Positions 1 to 12,768 are shown, counted from the first letter of the stretch. The stretch: 64,000 bases of DNA from Tragulus kanchil (GCA_022376925.1 JAIOJX010000005.1:8336501-8400500); one strand, 5' to 3'. Numbers and translations are program-made. Notes: a model not told the origin generated them from the sequence alone.

Positions 1-376
1 CACTCACACGCACACACACACACACACACACGCACAATATTTGTCTTGATTTTCATCAAGTTAGTCGTTTTCCAATTTATTCATTCATTCAACTTACACA
101 GAGCTCTTTTCGTTTGCTATGTGTCAGAAAAGGTACCAGAAATCTAAAGAGAAAGTCATTGTCCTCAAGGTGCAGTTAAACCATGTCCTGTCTTTTACAA
201 ACTGTACCCAGTTTATAATTTTAATTTTCCTAATTAAAAATGGAGACGCACCACCCGGCAATTATGAGTGTGTCTATGCGAACAACTGGAGATGGAAAAC
301 CAGGATGATGGAAATCCAGGGTAGATGGTAGTTGCTGACAACCTTGTTTGTACCTCATTTTATCTGCTCTCCTTTA

Positions 377-722
377 GCTCCTCTGTGCACAAGCTTTTTT
401 TTTAAAAATGAGGTGGATTTTGAAGGTGAGTGCTAGTCCTCTTCTCCAAAGTCAGGCAACAAAGGGCGCCTCTGTGCACAAGTTTATGAGCACGTAGAAT
501 CATCCAATCGTAGAGCTCTGGGCCTGCATTATTACTAGCAAAATTGACTGCTCATACAATGGAATTCTCTTTATGTGCTCTTATTCAAAGCAAAAAAAGA
601 GACACCCTGAAAAAATAATGCAAACATATGTGGGGTCTGAAACATACTCTCTCCCCTCTCCCTGGAGTTAGAAAAATTAGTCAGATCTTTGGCATATTGT
701 TTTAAGATCGACTGACCAAATA
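377..722. other. No recognisable feature
   Basis: AT-rich sequence within tandem pair 1; no gene, RNA or repeat family recognised. Confidence 0.5.
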
Positions 723-929
723 CTGGGGATTCCCAGGTGACTCAGTCGTCAAGAATCTACCTGTCAATGCAGGAGACACAGATTCCGTCCCTGGGTTGGG
801 AAGATCCTCTGGAGAAGAAAATGGCAACCCACTCCAGTATTCTTGCCTGGAGAATCCCATGGACAGAGGAGCCTGGTGGGCTACAGTTTGTGGGGTCTCA
901 AAGAGTCTGACATTGACTGAGCACACACA
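723..929 (+). mobile_element. Bov-tA type SINE
   Basis: A full-length ruminant tRNA-derived SINE from the GGATTCCCAGGTGACTCAG head to the GACTGAGCACAC end. It is flanked by the direct repeat ACCAAATA at 715-722 and 930-937. Confidence 0.9.
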
Positions 930-1460
930 ACCAAATATTATAGTCAGCAACTAGCCATTTTTACATCTAGGACAAAGCCACTGACAGCCCCATCCATAAG
1001 ATGGGAACGATGAGTGATCAGAGCAGATGGTGGACTGAAGGGTATGGTGTTACGAGTTCAGTGACATCCCCTTTAAAGCAAACACTCACACGCACACACA
1101 CACACACACACACACGCACAATATTTGTCTTGATTTTCATCAAGTTAGTCGTTTTCCAATTTATTCATTCATTCAACTTACACAGAGCTCTTTTCGTTTG
1201 CTATGTGTCAGAAAAGGTACCAGAAATCTAAAGAGAAAGTCATTGTCCTCAAGGTGCAGTTAAACCATGTCCTGTCTTTTACAAACTGTACCCAGTTTAT
1301 AATTTTAATTTTCCTAATTAAAAATGGAGACGCACCACCCGGCAATTATGAGTGTGTCTATGCGAACAACTGGAGATGGAAAACCAGGATGATGGAAATC
1401 CAGGGTAGATGGTAGTTGCTGACAACCTTGTTTGTACCTCATTTTATCTGCTCTCCTTTA

Positions 1461-3634
1461 TTCTTGCTCTGCTAAAACCCCAAGAGGCCAGAGCGTGGGC
1501 CGTGAAAGATCATGCTGGCCCAGTGGTGAAGTTCATAGATCCCCCCACAATCGTGGCCGGGATGTGTTAGATTCTTGTCTTACCCTGAGGATGTCACATT
1601 TGGAATTGATCTCCTTGGAAGAAACCTGCGTCTTAACTACCTCCCAAATTCCTCAACTTCATCTGACTTTGAAGCATTATCTTTTTAGAGAAATAGACAC
1701 ATCAAAGGCCTCAAGTATTCTGGAATATGCCCCAGTGTGGTGTCTGCTGGACATGTGTCCAGGCTAGATCTGCACAAGGCTGTGGTTTGCCGAGGCCTTT
1801 TGTCTTGCGGCCCCCTGGCCCAGGGCTCTATTTGCTACGAGTAGCTGGTGCAGATGCTTCTGCTTTCAAGACAGCCTGCAAAGGGCAAGAGGAAATTAAC
1901 AAGTAACTTTCAAACTGAAAGCGCCAAAGAGGCTTTGCTGTAAAGATTTACTTTCCTCTGCACTTTGAGAACTTCTGGCAGGGCTCTCTTGGTGACAGGT
2001 TTGTGGCAACATTCTCCTGGCCTAGGTCAATGTTTGTGCTCTTTTTTCCCTCCCAGGTTGTGCAATTATGGGTCTTGATTCCCTCCCTGCCCTGTGGTGG
2101 AAATGTGCCACCTGCCCTTTGGAGTGTAGAAGAAGGAACACAGGGACTCTGTTCGCTTCCCGGATTCTCTGCTTGAAGTAAGTTTAGGAATTTATGTGTG
2201 GTTGGAATGGGGAGTTTCGACGATTCTGGAGCTTGCATACCACCTCACATTTCCAATTTGGCTTCCATTGTTATCCTGGGATCAGGCTCTTAGAGAAAAG
2301 CATTTCCATCCAGAGAGCCCGGAAAACCAAAATAGAAAACTCCGAGTTAAAAACATAATATATATTTACTAAAAGACTAAAATAAGTGAAAGTTCAGTAA
2401 ACACACAGGAAAATGTTTGTGGAGGAGCAGGGTAGAGGGATGGTCCTGGACGTCAGACAGGTGTGGTATTTTAAATCACAACAACTGCTCTTTGTGAAGG
2501 TCACAGATAAAATTGGGTGACGTTGTAACATACAGAATTCTACAATATTCTTGCTCTGCTAAAACCCCAAGAGGCCAGAGCGTGGGCCGTGAAAGATCAT
2601 GCTGGCCCAGTGGTGAAGTTCATAGATCCCCCCACAATCGTGGCCGGGATGTGTTAGATTCTTGTCTTACCCTGAGGATGTCACATTTGGAATTGATCTC
2701 CTTGGAAGAAACCTGCGTCTTAACTACCTCCCAAATTCCTCAACTTCATCTGACTTTGAAGCATTATCTTTTTAGAGAAATAGACACATCAAAGGCCTCA
2801 AGTATTCTGGAATATGCCCCAGTGTGGTGTCTGCTGGACATGTGTCCAGGCTAGATCTGCACAAGGCTGTGGTTTGCCGAGGCCTTTTGTCTTGCGGCCC
2901 CCTGGCCCAGGGCTCTATTTGCTACGAGTAGCTGGTGCAGATGCTTCTGCTTTCAAGACAGCCTGCAAAGGGCAAGAGGAAATTAACAAGTAACTTTCAA
3001 ACTGAAAGCGCCAAAGAGGCTTTGCTGTAAAGATTTACTTTCCTCTGCACTTTGAGAACTTCTGGCAGGGCTCTCTTGGTGACAGGTTTGTGGCAACATT
3101 CTCCTGGCCTAGGTCAATGTTTGTGCTCTTTTTTCCCTCCCAGGTTGTGCAATTATGGGTCTTGATTCCCTCCCTGCCCTGTGGTGGAAATGTGCCACCT
3201 GCCCTTTGGAGTGTAGAAGAAGGAACACAGGGACTCTGTTCGCTTCCCGGATTCTCTGCTTGAAGTAAGTTTAGGAATTTATGTGTGGTTGGAATGGGGA
3301 GTTTCGACGATTCTGGAGCTTGCATACCACCTCACATTTCCAATTTGGCTTCCATTGTTATCCTGGGATCAGGCTCTTAGAGAAAAGCATTTCCATCCAG
3401 AGAGCCCGGAAAACCAAAATAGAAAACTCCGAGTTAAAAACATAATATATATTTACTAAAAGACTAAAATAAGTGAAAGTTCAGTAAACACACAGGAAAA
3501 TGTTTGTGGAGGAGCAGGGTAGAGGGATGGTCCTGGACGTCAGACAGGTGTGGTATTTTAAATCACAACAACTGCTCTTTGTGAAGGTCACAGATAAAAT
3601 TGGGTGACGTTGTAACATACAGAATTCTACAATA
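1461..3634. repeat. Tandem pair 2 (1,087 bp unit)
   Basis: 1,461-2,547 and 2,548-3,634 are perfect head-to-tail copies with no filler between them. The first copy begins at the very base where pair 1 ends. I recognise no gene or repeat family inside the unit; the short open frames are not gene-like. Confidence 0.97.
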
Positions 3635-3839
3635 AAATGTGTAACCTGGGTCACAGTCTCATCTCATAAAATTAGATCAAAACGGTTCTATAGAAAATAA
3701 GCTATTCTATTGTTTCCCATATTGTTTCTATGAAATCTAGAAGCTATTCCATTGTTTCCCATATTGTTTCTATGAAATCTAGGATAGCCAGTGTGTTAAC
3801 AGATAATCTAAAGGAAGCGAACAATAAGTCAGTGGCTGA

Positions 3840-4114
3840 TTTTTTTTTTTTTTTTTTGCCATTTCTATTGGTCTTTCATTTATTTATTTTCATCCATCTT
3901 TGTTCTTTGGCCTGTGTGGGCCTCCCATCGCAGTGGCCTCTCTTGCTGCAGAGCATCGGCTCTGGGTGCATGCGCTCCAGAGTGCTGGCTCGGTAGGTGG
4001 ACACATTGGTCCAGCCGCTCTGCGGCATGTGGGATCTCCCCAGGCCAGGGATCGAACCGGCTCCTCTTGCACTGCAAGGCGGTGTCCTTACCCACTGGAC
4101 CACCAGGGAAGCCC
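3840..4114 (-). mobile_element. CHR-type tRNA-Glu SINE, unit 1 of 3
   Basis: On the minus strand it runs from the GGGCTTCCCTGGTGGTCCAG head through a tRNA-like B box (GGTTCGATCCC) to a poly(A) tail seen as T at 3,840-3,857. The flank AGTGGCTGAT (3,831-3,840) is matched by GTGGCTGAT after unit 3. Confidence 0.88.
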
Positions 4115-4123
4115 CCATGGCTG

Positions 4124-4448
4124 ATTTTTTTTTTTAAGATTTATTTATTTATTTTGGGGGGTTGGGGAGGGGAGGGAGAGGAGCAGGCGGGCTACTTCTA
4201 TTGGTCTTTCATTTGTCTATTTTCATCCATCTTTGTTCTTTGGCCCGTGTGGGCCTCCCATCGCAGTGGCCTCTCTTGCTGCAGAGCATCGGCTCTGGGT
4301 GCATGCGCTCCAGAGTGCTGGCTCGGTAGGTGGACACATTGGTCCAGCCGCTCTGCGGCATGTGGGATCTCCCCAGGCCAGGGATCGAACCGGCTCCTCT
4401 TGCACTGCAAGGCGGTGTCCTTACCCACTGGACCACCAGGGAAGCCCC
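4124..4448 (-). mobile_element. CHR-type SINE, unit 2 of 3 (chimeric)
   Basis: It is 333 bp out of step with units 1 and 3. Its head half matches unit 1 and its tail half matches unit 3, as expected if unequal exchange between two neighbouring SINEs duplicated the interval. Confidence 0.88.
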
Positions 4449-4457
4449 CATGGCTGA

Positions 4458-4780
4458 TTTTTTTTTTTAAGATTTATTTATTTATTTTGGGGGGTTGGGG
4501 AGGGGAGGGAGAGGAGCAGGCGGGCTACTTCTATTGGTCTTTCATTTGTCTATTTTCATCCATCTTTGTTCTTTGGCCCGTGTGGGCCTCCCATCGCAGT
4601 GGCCTCTGTTGTCACAGAGCACGGGCTCTGGGCGCATGCGCTCCAGAGCTCCGGCTCGGTGATTGGACACATCAGTCCAGCCGCTCCGCGGCACGTGGGA
4701 TCTTCCCAGGCCAGGGATTGAACTGGCGCCCCTTGCACTGCAAGGCGGTGTCCTTACCCACTGAACCACCAGGGAAGCCC
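4458..4780 (-). mobile_element. CHR-type SINE, unit 3 of 3
   Basis: Complete copy with a TAAATAAATAAA-like tail (as its complement at about 4,470) and a GGCTGAT-type direct repeat on both sides (4,452-4,458 and 4,783-4,789). Confidence 0.88.
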
Positions 4781-7011
4781 GTGGCTGATTTTTAATTCCT
4801 ATGATTTCATGATACACATGGTGATTGCATTCTTGGTTTTGTTTGAGTCCATTTCAAACCTATCAAGCATATATTCCATGTTGGGTATATGTATCCCAGT
4901 TAAACTATCATTTAAATGTTTCAAATCATTTAAATCAAATAACCAGGTGGGATTTTGCAGCTTTCTGGGGGTGAGCTGGGGGTGAGGGGGGCGATTCCGA
5001 TTAAATGTAGAACAGTTCAGAGAAGTTCAAGAGTCTGGTCTGCACGATTAATAGTCTGCGGTAGATATTAGAAATCCAGACAGACTAAAGGCAAAATGCC
5101 TTCCCCTTGTAGACAGACTGTATTCTAGCCTCCAAGGACTCGGAGTATGTAGTCACTCTCAGCTGAACCGTCTCTGCCTGCCCAGGCTTCACTGCTTTAG
5201 AGAGCAGTGGAAAAACCCCCTCCCAGGAATGACTGTATCAAATTCACCATGTGTTTAATCTGTCTGGCACACGGAGGGCCCTCTTGAGTCGTAGAGAATG
5301 CGGGGCAGGAGAGCCGTCTCGGGCTGGCAGAGCTTGTGCTCGGAAAGTGGAAGTAAGCTGTTATTTTCTCCTCCTCAACGCACATTCCTGGCCTTGGACG
5401 GCATGAGGTCACCGTTCAGTTGGAATAGAAGAGTGTGTGTTGAGGTCACACGTGGATAGGTGTCATTTTTGTCTGGGACATCGACTCGGCGAGTTTGTAA
5501 CCTCCTGGGCGATGGAGTGCCATCATTTTTACAGAAAGAAAGTTCATGAGTCCTAACCAAAATTTTAATTCATGGTTAGTTAAGCCTGTATCTTTGCAAC
5601 ACTAAATCAAGATGGTGGACAGTTTTGTTTCCCTCACAAGCATTCCTGAAGAACATCTCCTAGGCTTCGTGGGTTCAGGTTCAGACTTGCCTGGTTACTA
5701 GCTGTGTGACCTTGTTTTTAAAAGAGAGACACTGTAAGGCTCCCCCCACCAATTATTTTTTGTATCCACAGTATTTAATGCATTGCTTAGCAATAGAAGG
5801 TTCAGTTAATATTTGTGAAGTGAGTGAGTAAGTGTGTGAATAAACAAGTCAATGAATAAAGCAATTAATGGGAATGCAAGGCGGTGTCCTTACCCACTGA
5901 ACCACCAGGGAAGCCCGTGGCTGATTTTTAATTCCTATGATTTCATGATACACATGGTGATTGCATTCTTGGTTTTGTTTGAGTCCATTTCAAACCTATC
6001 AAGCATATATTCCATGTTGGGTATATGTATCCCAGTTAAACTATCATTTAAATGTTTCAAATCATTTAAATCAAATAACCAGGTGGGATTTTGCAGCTTT
6101 CTGGGGGTGAGCTGGGGGTGAGGGGGGCGATTCCGATTAAATGTAGAACAGTTCAGAGAAGTTCAAGAGTCTGGTCTGCACGATTAATAGTCTGCGGTAG
6201 ATATTAGAAATCCAGACAGACTAAAGGCAAAATGCCTTCCCCTTGTAGACAGACTGTATTCTAGCCTCCAAGGACTCGGAGTATGTAGTCACTCTCAGCT
6301 GAACCGTCTCTGCCTGCCCAGGCTTCACTGCTTTAGAGAGCAGTGGAAAAACCCCCTCCCAGGAATGACTGTATCAAATTCACCATGTGTTTAATCTGTC
6401 TGGCACACGGAGGGCCCTCTTGAGTCGTAGAGAATGCGGGGCAGGGAGAGCCGTCTCGGGCTGGCAGAGCTTGTGCTCGGAAAGTGGAAGTAAGCTGTTA
6501 TTTTCTCCTCCTCAACGCACATTCCTGGCCTTGGACGGCATGAGGTCACCGTTCAGTTGGAATAGAAGAGTGTGTGTTGAGGTCACACGTGGATAGGTGT
6601 CATTTTTGTCTGGGACATCGACTCGGCGAGTTTGTAACCTCCTGGGCGATGGAGTGCCATCATTTTTACAGAAAGAAAGTTCATGAGTCCTAACCAAAAT
6701 TTTAATTCATGGTTAGTTAAGCCTGTATCTTTGCAACACTAAATCAAGATGGTGGACAGTTTTGTTTCCCTCACAAGCATTCCTGAAGAACATCTCCTAG
6801 GCTTCGTGGGTTCAGGTTCAGACTTGCCTGGTTACTAGCTGTGTGACCTTGTTTTTAAAAGAGAGACACTGTAAGGCTCCCCCCACCAATTATTTTTTGT
6901 ATCCACAGTATTTAATGCATTGCTTAGCAATAGAAGGTTCAGTTAATATTTGTGAAGTGAGTGAGTAAGTGTGTGAATAAACAAGTCAATGAATAAATCA
7001 ATTAATGGGAA
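4739..7011. repeat. Tandem pair 3 (about 1,136 bp unit)
   Basis: 4,739-5,874 and 5,875-7,011 match with a one-base G-run indel (at about 5,310 versus 6,447). The unit starts inside the third CHR-type SINE and ends in sequence containing a MIR-like fragment (5,660-5,720). Confidence 0.97.
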
Positions 7012-7535
7012 AAACGCCACAGGGCCACTAAGTATGTTTCTCCTAGGGCTGTTATCAGGATGCGACAAGACCACTTCTGTAAACAGCTTCAAGTGTGCCA
7101 TGGACACAGGAAGCTGTACATTAATTATTAGGATGATTAAATTCATAATCTGATGTTTCACCGATTTTGCTATTTCCTTATACATCCTTTCCTCCCCCCA
7201 CCTGAGTTCTGGAGCATATTCATGGAATTCTTAAAGACATCCCCTTTATCAACAGTTGTCCACTGAGTACCTCTATGGTAGAGTATTCTGTCTTGAGAGA
7301 CTTTTTTTTTTGATAGAATCTAAAAAGATAACTGTTCATACAGTCTGGACTTTTCCTGTGCTAAGATGGAAAATGCAGTCAAATTCAGCAGGGAGAGAGC
7401 AGGTGAGAGTCATCTGAGCGACACTTGAAGAAGCTGGAGCCTCGAAAGAAAGAGAAGCGCTTAATACCAGAATGTCATCATGGAATCAGCTAAGGGGCAG
7501 TCAGTCTTTGGTTATTTCATATGCAGGATGTGAGA
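7012..7535. other. No recognisable feature
   Basis: Unique sequence between tandem pair 3 and a BovB fragment; nothing recognised. Confidence 0.5.
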
Positions 7536-7845
7536 GTGAGTGGAGAGCTTCAGAGGACACAAGAAGACCTCTTTGGTACCTGATACTGAAGCGGAAGCAC
7601 CAGTCCTCTGGCCACATGATGCAAAGAGCCGACTCACCGGAACAGACCCTGCTGCTGGGAAAGACGGAGGGCAGGAGGAGAGGGGGGCGGCAGAGGAGGA
7701 GGTGGCTGGAGGGCATCACTGACTCCATGGACATGAGTCTGAGCAAACTGCGGGAGACGGTGAAGGACTGGGAAGCCTGGCGCGCTGCAGTTCATGGGGT
7801 CACAATGAGCTGGACACGACTCAGCGACTGAACAGCAACAACAGA
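7536..7845 (+). mobile_element. BovB (RTE) 3' fragment
   Basis: Translation keeps the C-terminal BovB signature ([20 protein letters not shown], then AWRAAVHGV and TRLSD) followed by the ACACGACTCAGCGACTGAAC end. It is 5'-truncated, and the 5' limit is approximate. The encoded domain is a remnant of the reverse transcriptase polyprotein and is not functional. Confidence 0.88.
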
Positions 7846-8510
7846 GCACCGGAGGAACTAGAAGAACAAGGTGCGCCCAGAGGGCGGAACTCAACTGCAC
7901 ATCTTAAGTGGGAAAATTAAGCAGAAAGAAGACAGGAGGAGAGAGAAATGGTGGCTTACTTAGGGGAAGGGAGCGAGCGATGGCTCTGTAAATTCGGGAC
8001 CCAATGGGAAGAGAGAGGGAAGGGAAAGAGGTGGCATCAGAGCTCCCTGCATGTGGGCGGGGGGCACTGGAGACGAAGGAGGGTCTGCTTCTCTCCCTGT
8101 GGGAGGCAGCTCTGAGCCCAGCACAGGCTGCAGCGGTGGGAGGAGACTCGTCAGAACTGGCAGTCCACCACCTCCATCTTCTGAAGGGCAGCAAAGGCCA
8201 TCAGGTGACTGGGGCAGGTCAAGGAAGCGACTCAGCAGAGACGAGGACCCAGGAAGCCCCATGGAGCCACCGTGCCCAGGTCCAGTGGGCTCAGAGGTCT
8301 CTGCAGTGGGTGTTGGCTGAAAACTCCAGGGCTAAATCGGGAGTGGAGTCTTGAAGCTCAAGGGCAAGAAATGATCACCTGGGAATTGAATCTCTAGTCA
8401 AATTATCCTTGGAGTACGAAAACAGCAGACAGCTATCATCGAGGATTCAAAAGCTTAAGAAATACAGTCTCAGTGGGTCCTTTTGGCAAGTAAAAATTGT
8501 CTTTAAAAAC
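7846..8510. other. GC-rich unique sequence, nothing recognised
   Basis: Overlapping open frames occur on both strands (about 100 codons) with no family resemblance; treated as chance in GC-rich DNA. Confidence 0.5.
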
Positions 8511-9022
8511 AATACAGCCATAAAGAAGATATGAAAGGTTTATATATATATCACATGTATGTGCATGCACACATACACACAATGAAATATTACTCAGTCA
8601 TAAAAAAGAATGAAATCATGTCATTTGCAGCAACATGGATGAATTTCGAGATCATACTACGTGAAGTAAGTCATAAAGAGAAATGTCATATGAAATCACT
8701 TATATGTGGAGTCTAAAATATGACCACAAACGAACATATTATCAAACAAGAACTGACTCACAGACATAGAGGACAGACCTGTGGCTGCAAAGGCAGGGGT
8801 GTGGTGGGTGGGGGAATTAGCAGATGTAGACTAGTATACACAGGACCGACAAACAATAAGGTTCTATTGTACAGCACAGGGAACTGTAGTCAACATTCTG
8901 TGATAAACTATAATGAAAAATGATATGGAAAATAATATACACGTAAAACTGAATCACTTTGCCGTGCATCAGAAATGGACACAACACTGTAAATCAACTA
9001 CACTTCAATTAAAAAAACCAAT
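8511..9022 (+). mobile_element. L1 3' end (ruminant type)
   Basis: The run from AATATTACTCAGTCATAAAA through GCAACATGGATGAATTTCGAG to GTAAATCAACTACACTTCAA is the 3' end of ORF2 plus the 3' UTR of an artiodactyl L1. It is 5'-truncated. Confidence 0.88.
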
Positions 9023-9851
9023 CTAAAATGGATAACCAACAAAAATCTCCTGTCTGGCACATGGAGCTCCACTCCATGCTATGTGCCAGCCTGGATGGGA
9101 GCGGGCTTTAGGGGAGAGCAGAGTGCACGCATGACCGAGCCCCTCCACGGTTCACCTGACGCAATCACACCCTTGTTAACTGGCCATACCCCAGTCCAAA
9201 ATGTTTCTGGTGTTAAAAATTGAAAAAAATATACAGTCTAGCTAAATTTAAAGAATGACTTAAAATAAGAATTCAGGAACTAAGAGGCTGTAGTGTCATT
9301 TAAAATGGAACCGAGAGGAAACGACTATAGGAACTATGGCCGAGGAAGAGAACTTAAAGGTCACATGTAAATATTACAGTTAATCAAATTGGGGATGGGA
9401 GGAACAGGAGTAGGAGAAAACTGTAAGTTATCTCATTTCCTCTTTCCTGTTAGGGAGACATTACATGTCGTTTAATGTGGAAAGTGACAGTTTAAAAATA
9501 ACAATAATTTCAGCACTTAAAATTTTGCATCAACATTTTCTTAATTTAAGGAGATTTTTTAAGAACCAGTCTCTCCAGTGGTGAAGACACATTTTCAGTT
9601 TCTTTCCCATCTGAAGATTAAATATAACCCTTGTAATTTAAAACTGCATTGGTATTATCTTTGTTTTTGTAAATTTCAATAGGGAATCATGGGATAATCA
9701 GTCTTGGGCCATTTTGTAGAACTTCAGTACGGAATCGGGCTTTACACCTGTCTGTGTTCATGAAGAGTGGCTGGAAGAATACTCACCAAAGATAAGTAAT
9801 AGCTATTTCTCGGTGGTCAGGGTTTTGGGTGATTTTTAAATGTTAATTTAA
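9023..9851. other. No recognisable feature
   Basis: Mostly AT-rich unique sequence between an L1 3' end and a CHR-like SINE. Confidence 0.5.
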
Positions 9852-10165
9852 GGGCTTCCCTGGTAGTTCAGATGGTAAAGGACACACCTGCCAATGCAGG
9901 AGACTTGGGTTCGATCCCTGGTCTAGGAAGATCCCACACGCCACAGAGTGGCTAAAACCGGGTACAACTATTGAGATCCTGTGGCACAAGTACTGAAGCC
10001 CGCATGGCCTAGAGTCTGTGATCAGCAACAAAGGAAGCCAGCACAGCGAGAAGCCTCTCATGATTAGACAGGAGTCCCCCTGCTCTTGCAACTAGAGAAA
10101 AGCCCATGAAGCAAAGAAGATCCAAAATAAATTAACAAAATTATTTATAGCCAAAAATAAATACA
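9852..10165 (+). mobile_element. CHR-2-like SINE
   Basis: It starts GGGCTTCCCTGGTAGTTCAG, has the tRNA B box GGTTCGATCCC, and the longer CHR body (ACTGAAGCCCGCATG, GCAACTAGAGAAAAGCCC) ending in an A-rich tail. Confidence 0.85.
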
Positions 10166-10515
10166 ATTATTATTTTTTTTAATGCTAGCTTAAAAAAAAA
10201 AAATTCTCTACCGCTTGAAATGTTGGAGTGTATGTGCTGGGCTTTAACTTATTCTTTCAATGAATCTGTACTATGAGCTTTCAGTTTTAGTTTTCCAGGA
10301 TATGTGAAGGAAAACAGTTTTCTCTAAGAACTCTATCTTGGGATAACAAATAAATCCATGCATGTACTGTCCTTAACCAGCAATATTGATGGGAAAGTCA
10401 TATAAACTAAAGTTGGTTATCTTTTTACAGAACAAGAGGTAATTCTTTTGTAGGGCTTGGGAGTGAGGAGCTGGGGGTGGGGAGCCATGGGTACAGATGA
10501 AATGTGTTTATTAAA

Positions 10516-10744
10516 TAATGGCCAACACCAGCACTTTTCAACTGGGGTGCTTTTGTGTCCCCTCCCCCTCCATGGGGCATTTGCTCTTGTCTTCTGGGGA
10601 CATTTTTATTACAACTGGGGTGGGGAAAGCGCGACTGGCCTCTAGTAGGTGGGGTCCAAGGAAGTTGAATACACAGACAGCACCCACAACAAAGAACTAT
10701 CTGGCCCCAAATGTTAATAAAGCCAGTGCTGAGAAACCCTGCCC
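10516..10744 (-). mobile_element. MER20 (hAT-Charlie) fragment
   Basis: TTTTCAACTGGGG, GGACATTTTTATTACAACTG and CAACAAAGAACTATCTGGCC match the MER20 non-autonomous DNA transposon in reverse orientation. Confidence 0.8.
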
Positions 10745-10873
10745 TAAAGTCTTAGAAAAGAAACTATTATAGAGACAATTACTTCACTCAAGAGTAAGCC
10801 TCGGACAGAGGATCCAAAAGAAGCTGAATTTATGCTCTCTGGCCACTGGGAGTTTTAGCCAATTTATTAAAAG

Positions 10874-11185
10874 CTTCCTGGTAGTTCAGATGGTAAAGGA
10901 CACACCTGCCAATGCAGGAGACTTGGGTTCGATCCCTGGTCTAGGAAGATCCCACACGCCACAGAGTGGCTAAAACCGGGTACAACTATTGAGATCCTGT
11001 GGCACAAGTACTGAAGCCCGCATGGCCTAGAGTCTGTGATCAGCAACAAAGGAAGCCAGCACAGCGAGAAGCCTCTCATGATTAGACAGGAGTCCCCCTG
11101 CTCTTGCAACTAGAGAAAAGCCCATGAAGCAAAGAAGATCCAAAATAAATTAACAAAATTATTTATAGCCAAAAATAAATACAAT
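10874..11185 (+). mobile_element. CHR-2-like SINE, duplicate copy
   Basis: Same element as at 9,852-10,165, repeated by tandem pair 4. The first few bases of the head are missing or altered. Confidence 0.85.
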
Positions 11186-11533
11186 TATTATTTTTTTTAA
11201 TGCTAGCTTAAAAAAAAAAAATTCTCTACCGCTTGAAATGTTGGAGTGTATGTGCTGGGCTTTAACTTATTCTTTCAATGAATCTGTACTATGAGCTTTC
11301 AGTTTTAGTTTTCCAGGATATGTGAAGGAAAACAGTTTTCTCTAAGAACTCTATCTTGGGATAACAAATAAATCCATGCATGTACTGTCCTTAACCAGCA
11401 ATATTGATGGGAAAGTCATATAAACTAAAGTTGGTTATCTTTTTACAGAACAAGAGGTAATTCTTTTGTAGGGCTTGGGAGTGAGGAGCTGGGGGTGGGG
11501 AGCCATGGGTACAGATGAAATGTGTTTATTAAA

Positions 11534-11762
11534 TAATGGCCAACACCAGCACTTTTCAACTGGGGTGCTTTTGTGTCCCCTCCCCCTCCATGGGGCATTT
11601 GCTCTTGTCTTCTGGGGACATTTTTATTACAACTGGGGTGGGGAAAGCGCGACTGGCCTCTAGTAGGTGGGGTCCAAGGAAGTTGAATACACAGACAGCA
11701 CCCACAACAAAGAACTATCTGGCCCCAAATGTTAATAAAGCCAGTGCTGAGAAACCCTGCCC
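11534..11762 (-). mobile_element. MER20 fragment, duplicate copy
   Basis: Identical copy of 10,516-10,744, produced by tandem pair 4. Confidence 0.8.
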
Positions 11763-12059
11763 TAAAGTCTTAGAAAAGAAACTATTATAGAGACAATTAC
11801 TTCACTCAAGAGTAAGCCTGCGGACAGAGGATCCAAAAGAAGCTGAATTTATGCTCTCTGGCCACTGGGAGTTTTAGCCAAATATGTTTATTAAAAGCAA
11901 ATTTTCTGCTGTTTATTGGTTTTTAATTAGTCTTCAACTACTGGATTGTTAGTTTCTCAATGAGGGATAAAAAACTGCCATTGGAATCCACGGTCTAACC
12001 AAGGGTAGATGTACTTTCTTGTAGCACCTTGACTGAGGTCAGTGGTACTCTTGATAATG

Positions 12060-12768
12060 GTGAAAGAGGAGAGTGAAAAAACTGGCTTGAAACTCAACAT
12101 GAAAAAGCTCAAGATCGTGGCATCCAGTTCCATCATTTCATGGCAAATAGAAGGGTAAAAAGTGGAAGCAGTGGGTTTTATTTTCTTGGGCTCCAAAAAT
12201 CACTGCAGACAGTGACTGCAGCCATGAAATCAAGACACTTGCTCCTTAGAAGAAAAGCTACAGCAAACCTAGACAGCGTATTAAAAAGCAGAGACACTGC
12301 TTTGTTGACAAAGGTTCGTATAGTCAATGCTATATTTTTCCCAGTAGTCATGTACAGATGTGAGATCTGGACCATAAAGCAGGCTGAGTGCTGAAGAATT
12401 GACACTTTTGAATTGTGGTGCTGGAGAAGACGCTTCACAGCCCCTTGGACAGCAAGGAGATCAAACCAGTTCATTCTACAGGAAATCAACCCTGAATGTT
12501 CATTGGAAGGACTGATGCTGAAGCTGAAGCTCCAATACTTTGGTCACCTGATGCGAAGAGCCAGCTCACTGTAAAGACCCTAATGCTGGGAAAGACTGAA
12601 GGCAAAAGAAGGGGGCAGCAGAGGATGAGACTGTTAGATAGTATCACTGACTTAATGGACATGAATTTGAGCCAACTCTGGGAGATAGTGGAGCACAGAG
12701 GAGCTTGGCGTGCTGCCATCCATGGGGTTGCAAAGAGCTGGACATGACTTAGCAACTGAACAACCTTG
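12060..12768 (+). mobile_element. BovB (RTE) 3' end, about 700 bp
   Basis: It runs from GAAAGAGGAGAGTGAAAAAA through the reverse-transcriptase C-terminal region (translation includes LDSVLKSRDTALLTKVRIVN, then KQAEC and a stop) to GCTGGACATGACTTAGCAAC. In-frame stops and frameshifts show it is dead. BovB is the RTE-clade retrotransposon abundant in ruminants. Confidence 0.92.

Larger units (their letters stand above)
1..1460. repeat. Tandem pair 1 (unit about 1,083 bp; first copy cut by window edge)
   Basis: Positions 1-376 recur at 1,083-1,460, with a (CA)n tract one unit longer in the second copy. The matched sequence stops at CTCCTTTA in both. If this is a simple head-to-tail pair, copy 2 is 377-1,460 and copy 1 began before the window. 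It holds a CA microsatellite, a Bov-tA SINE and otherwise unrecognised AT-rich DNA. Confidence 0.9.
9855..11900. repeat. Tandem pair 4 (about 1,018 bp unit)
   Basis: 9,855-10,874 and 10,875-11,900 are head-to-tail copies. Each holds one CHR-type SINE and one MER20 fragment. The end of the first copy lacks ATATG present in the second, and the second has lost one C of the SINE head, so the junction is imprecise. Confidence 0.96.

Noticed and set aside
1461..3634. Satellite or VNTR array
   Set aside because: Only two copies of each unit exist, and different pairs share no sequence. A satellite would have one unit repeated many times.
3914..4795. A 293-codon open frame with internally repeated protein sequence
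   Set aside because: It lies wholly in the three antisense CHR-type SINEs; the protein repeats are the 333-bp SINE steps. No family resemblance or promoter.
12140..12394. Functional reverse transcriptase gene
   Set aside because: It is a 5'-truncated BovB remnant with stops and frameshifts; no endonuclease or catalytic RT core is present.
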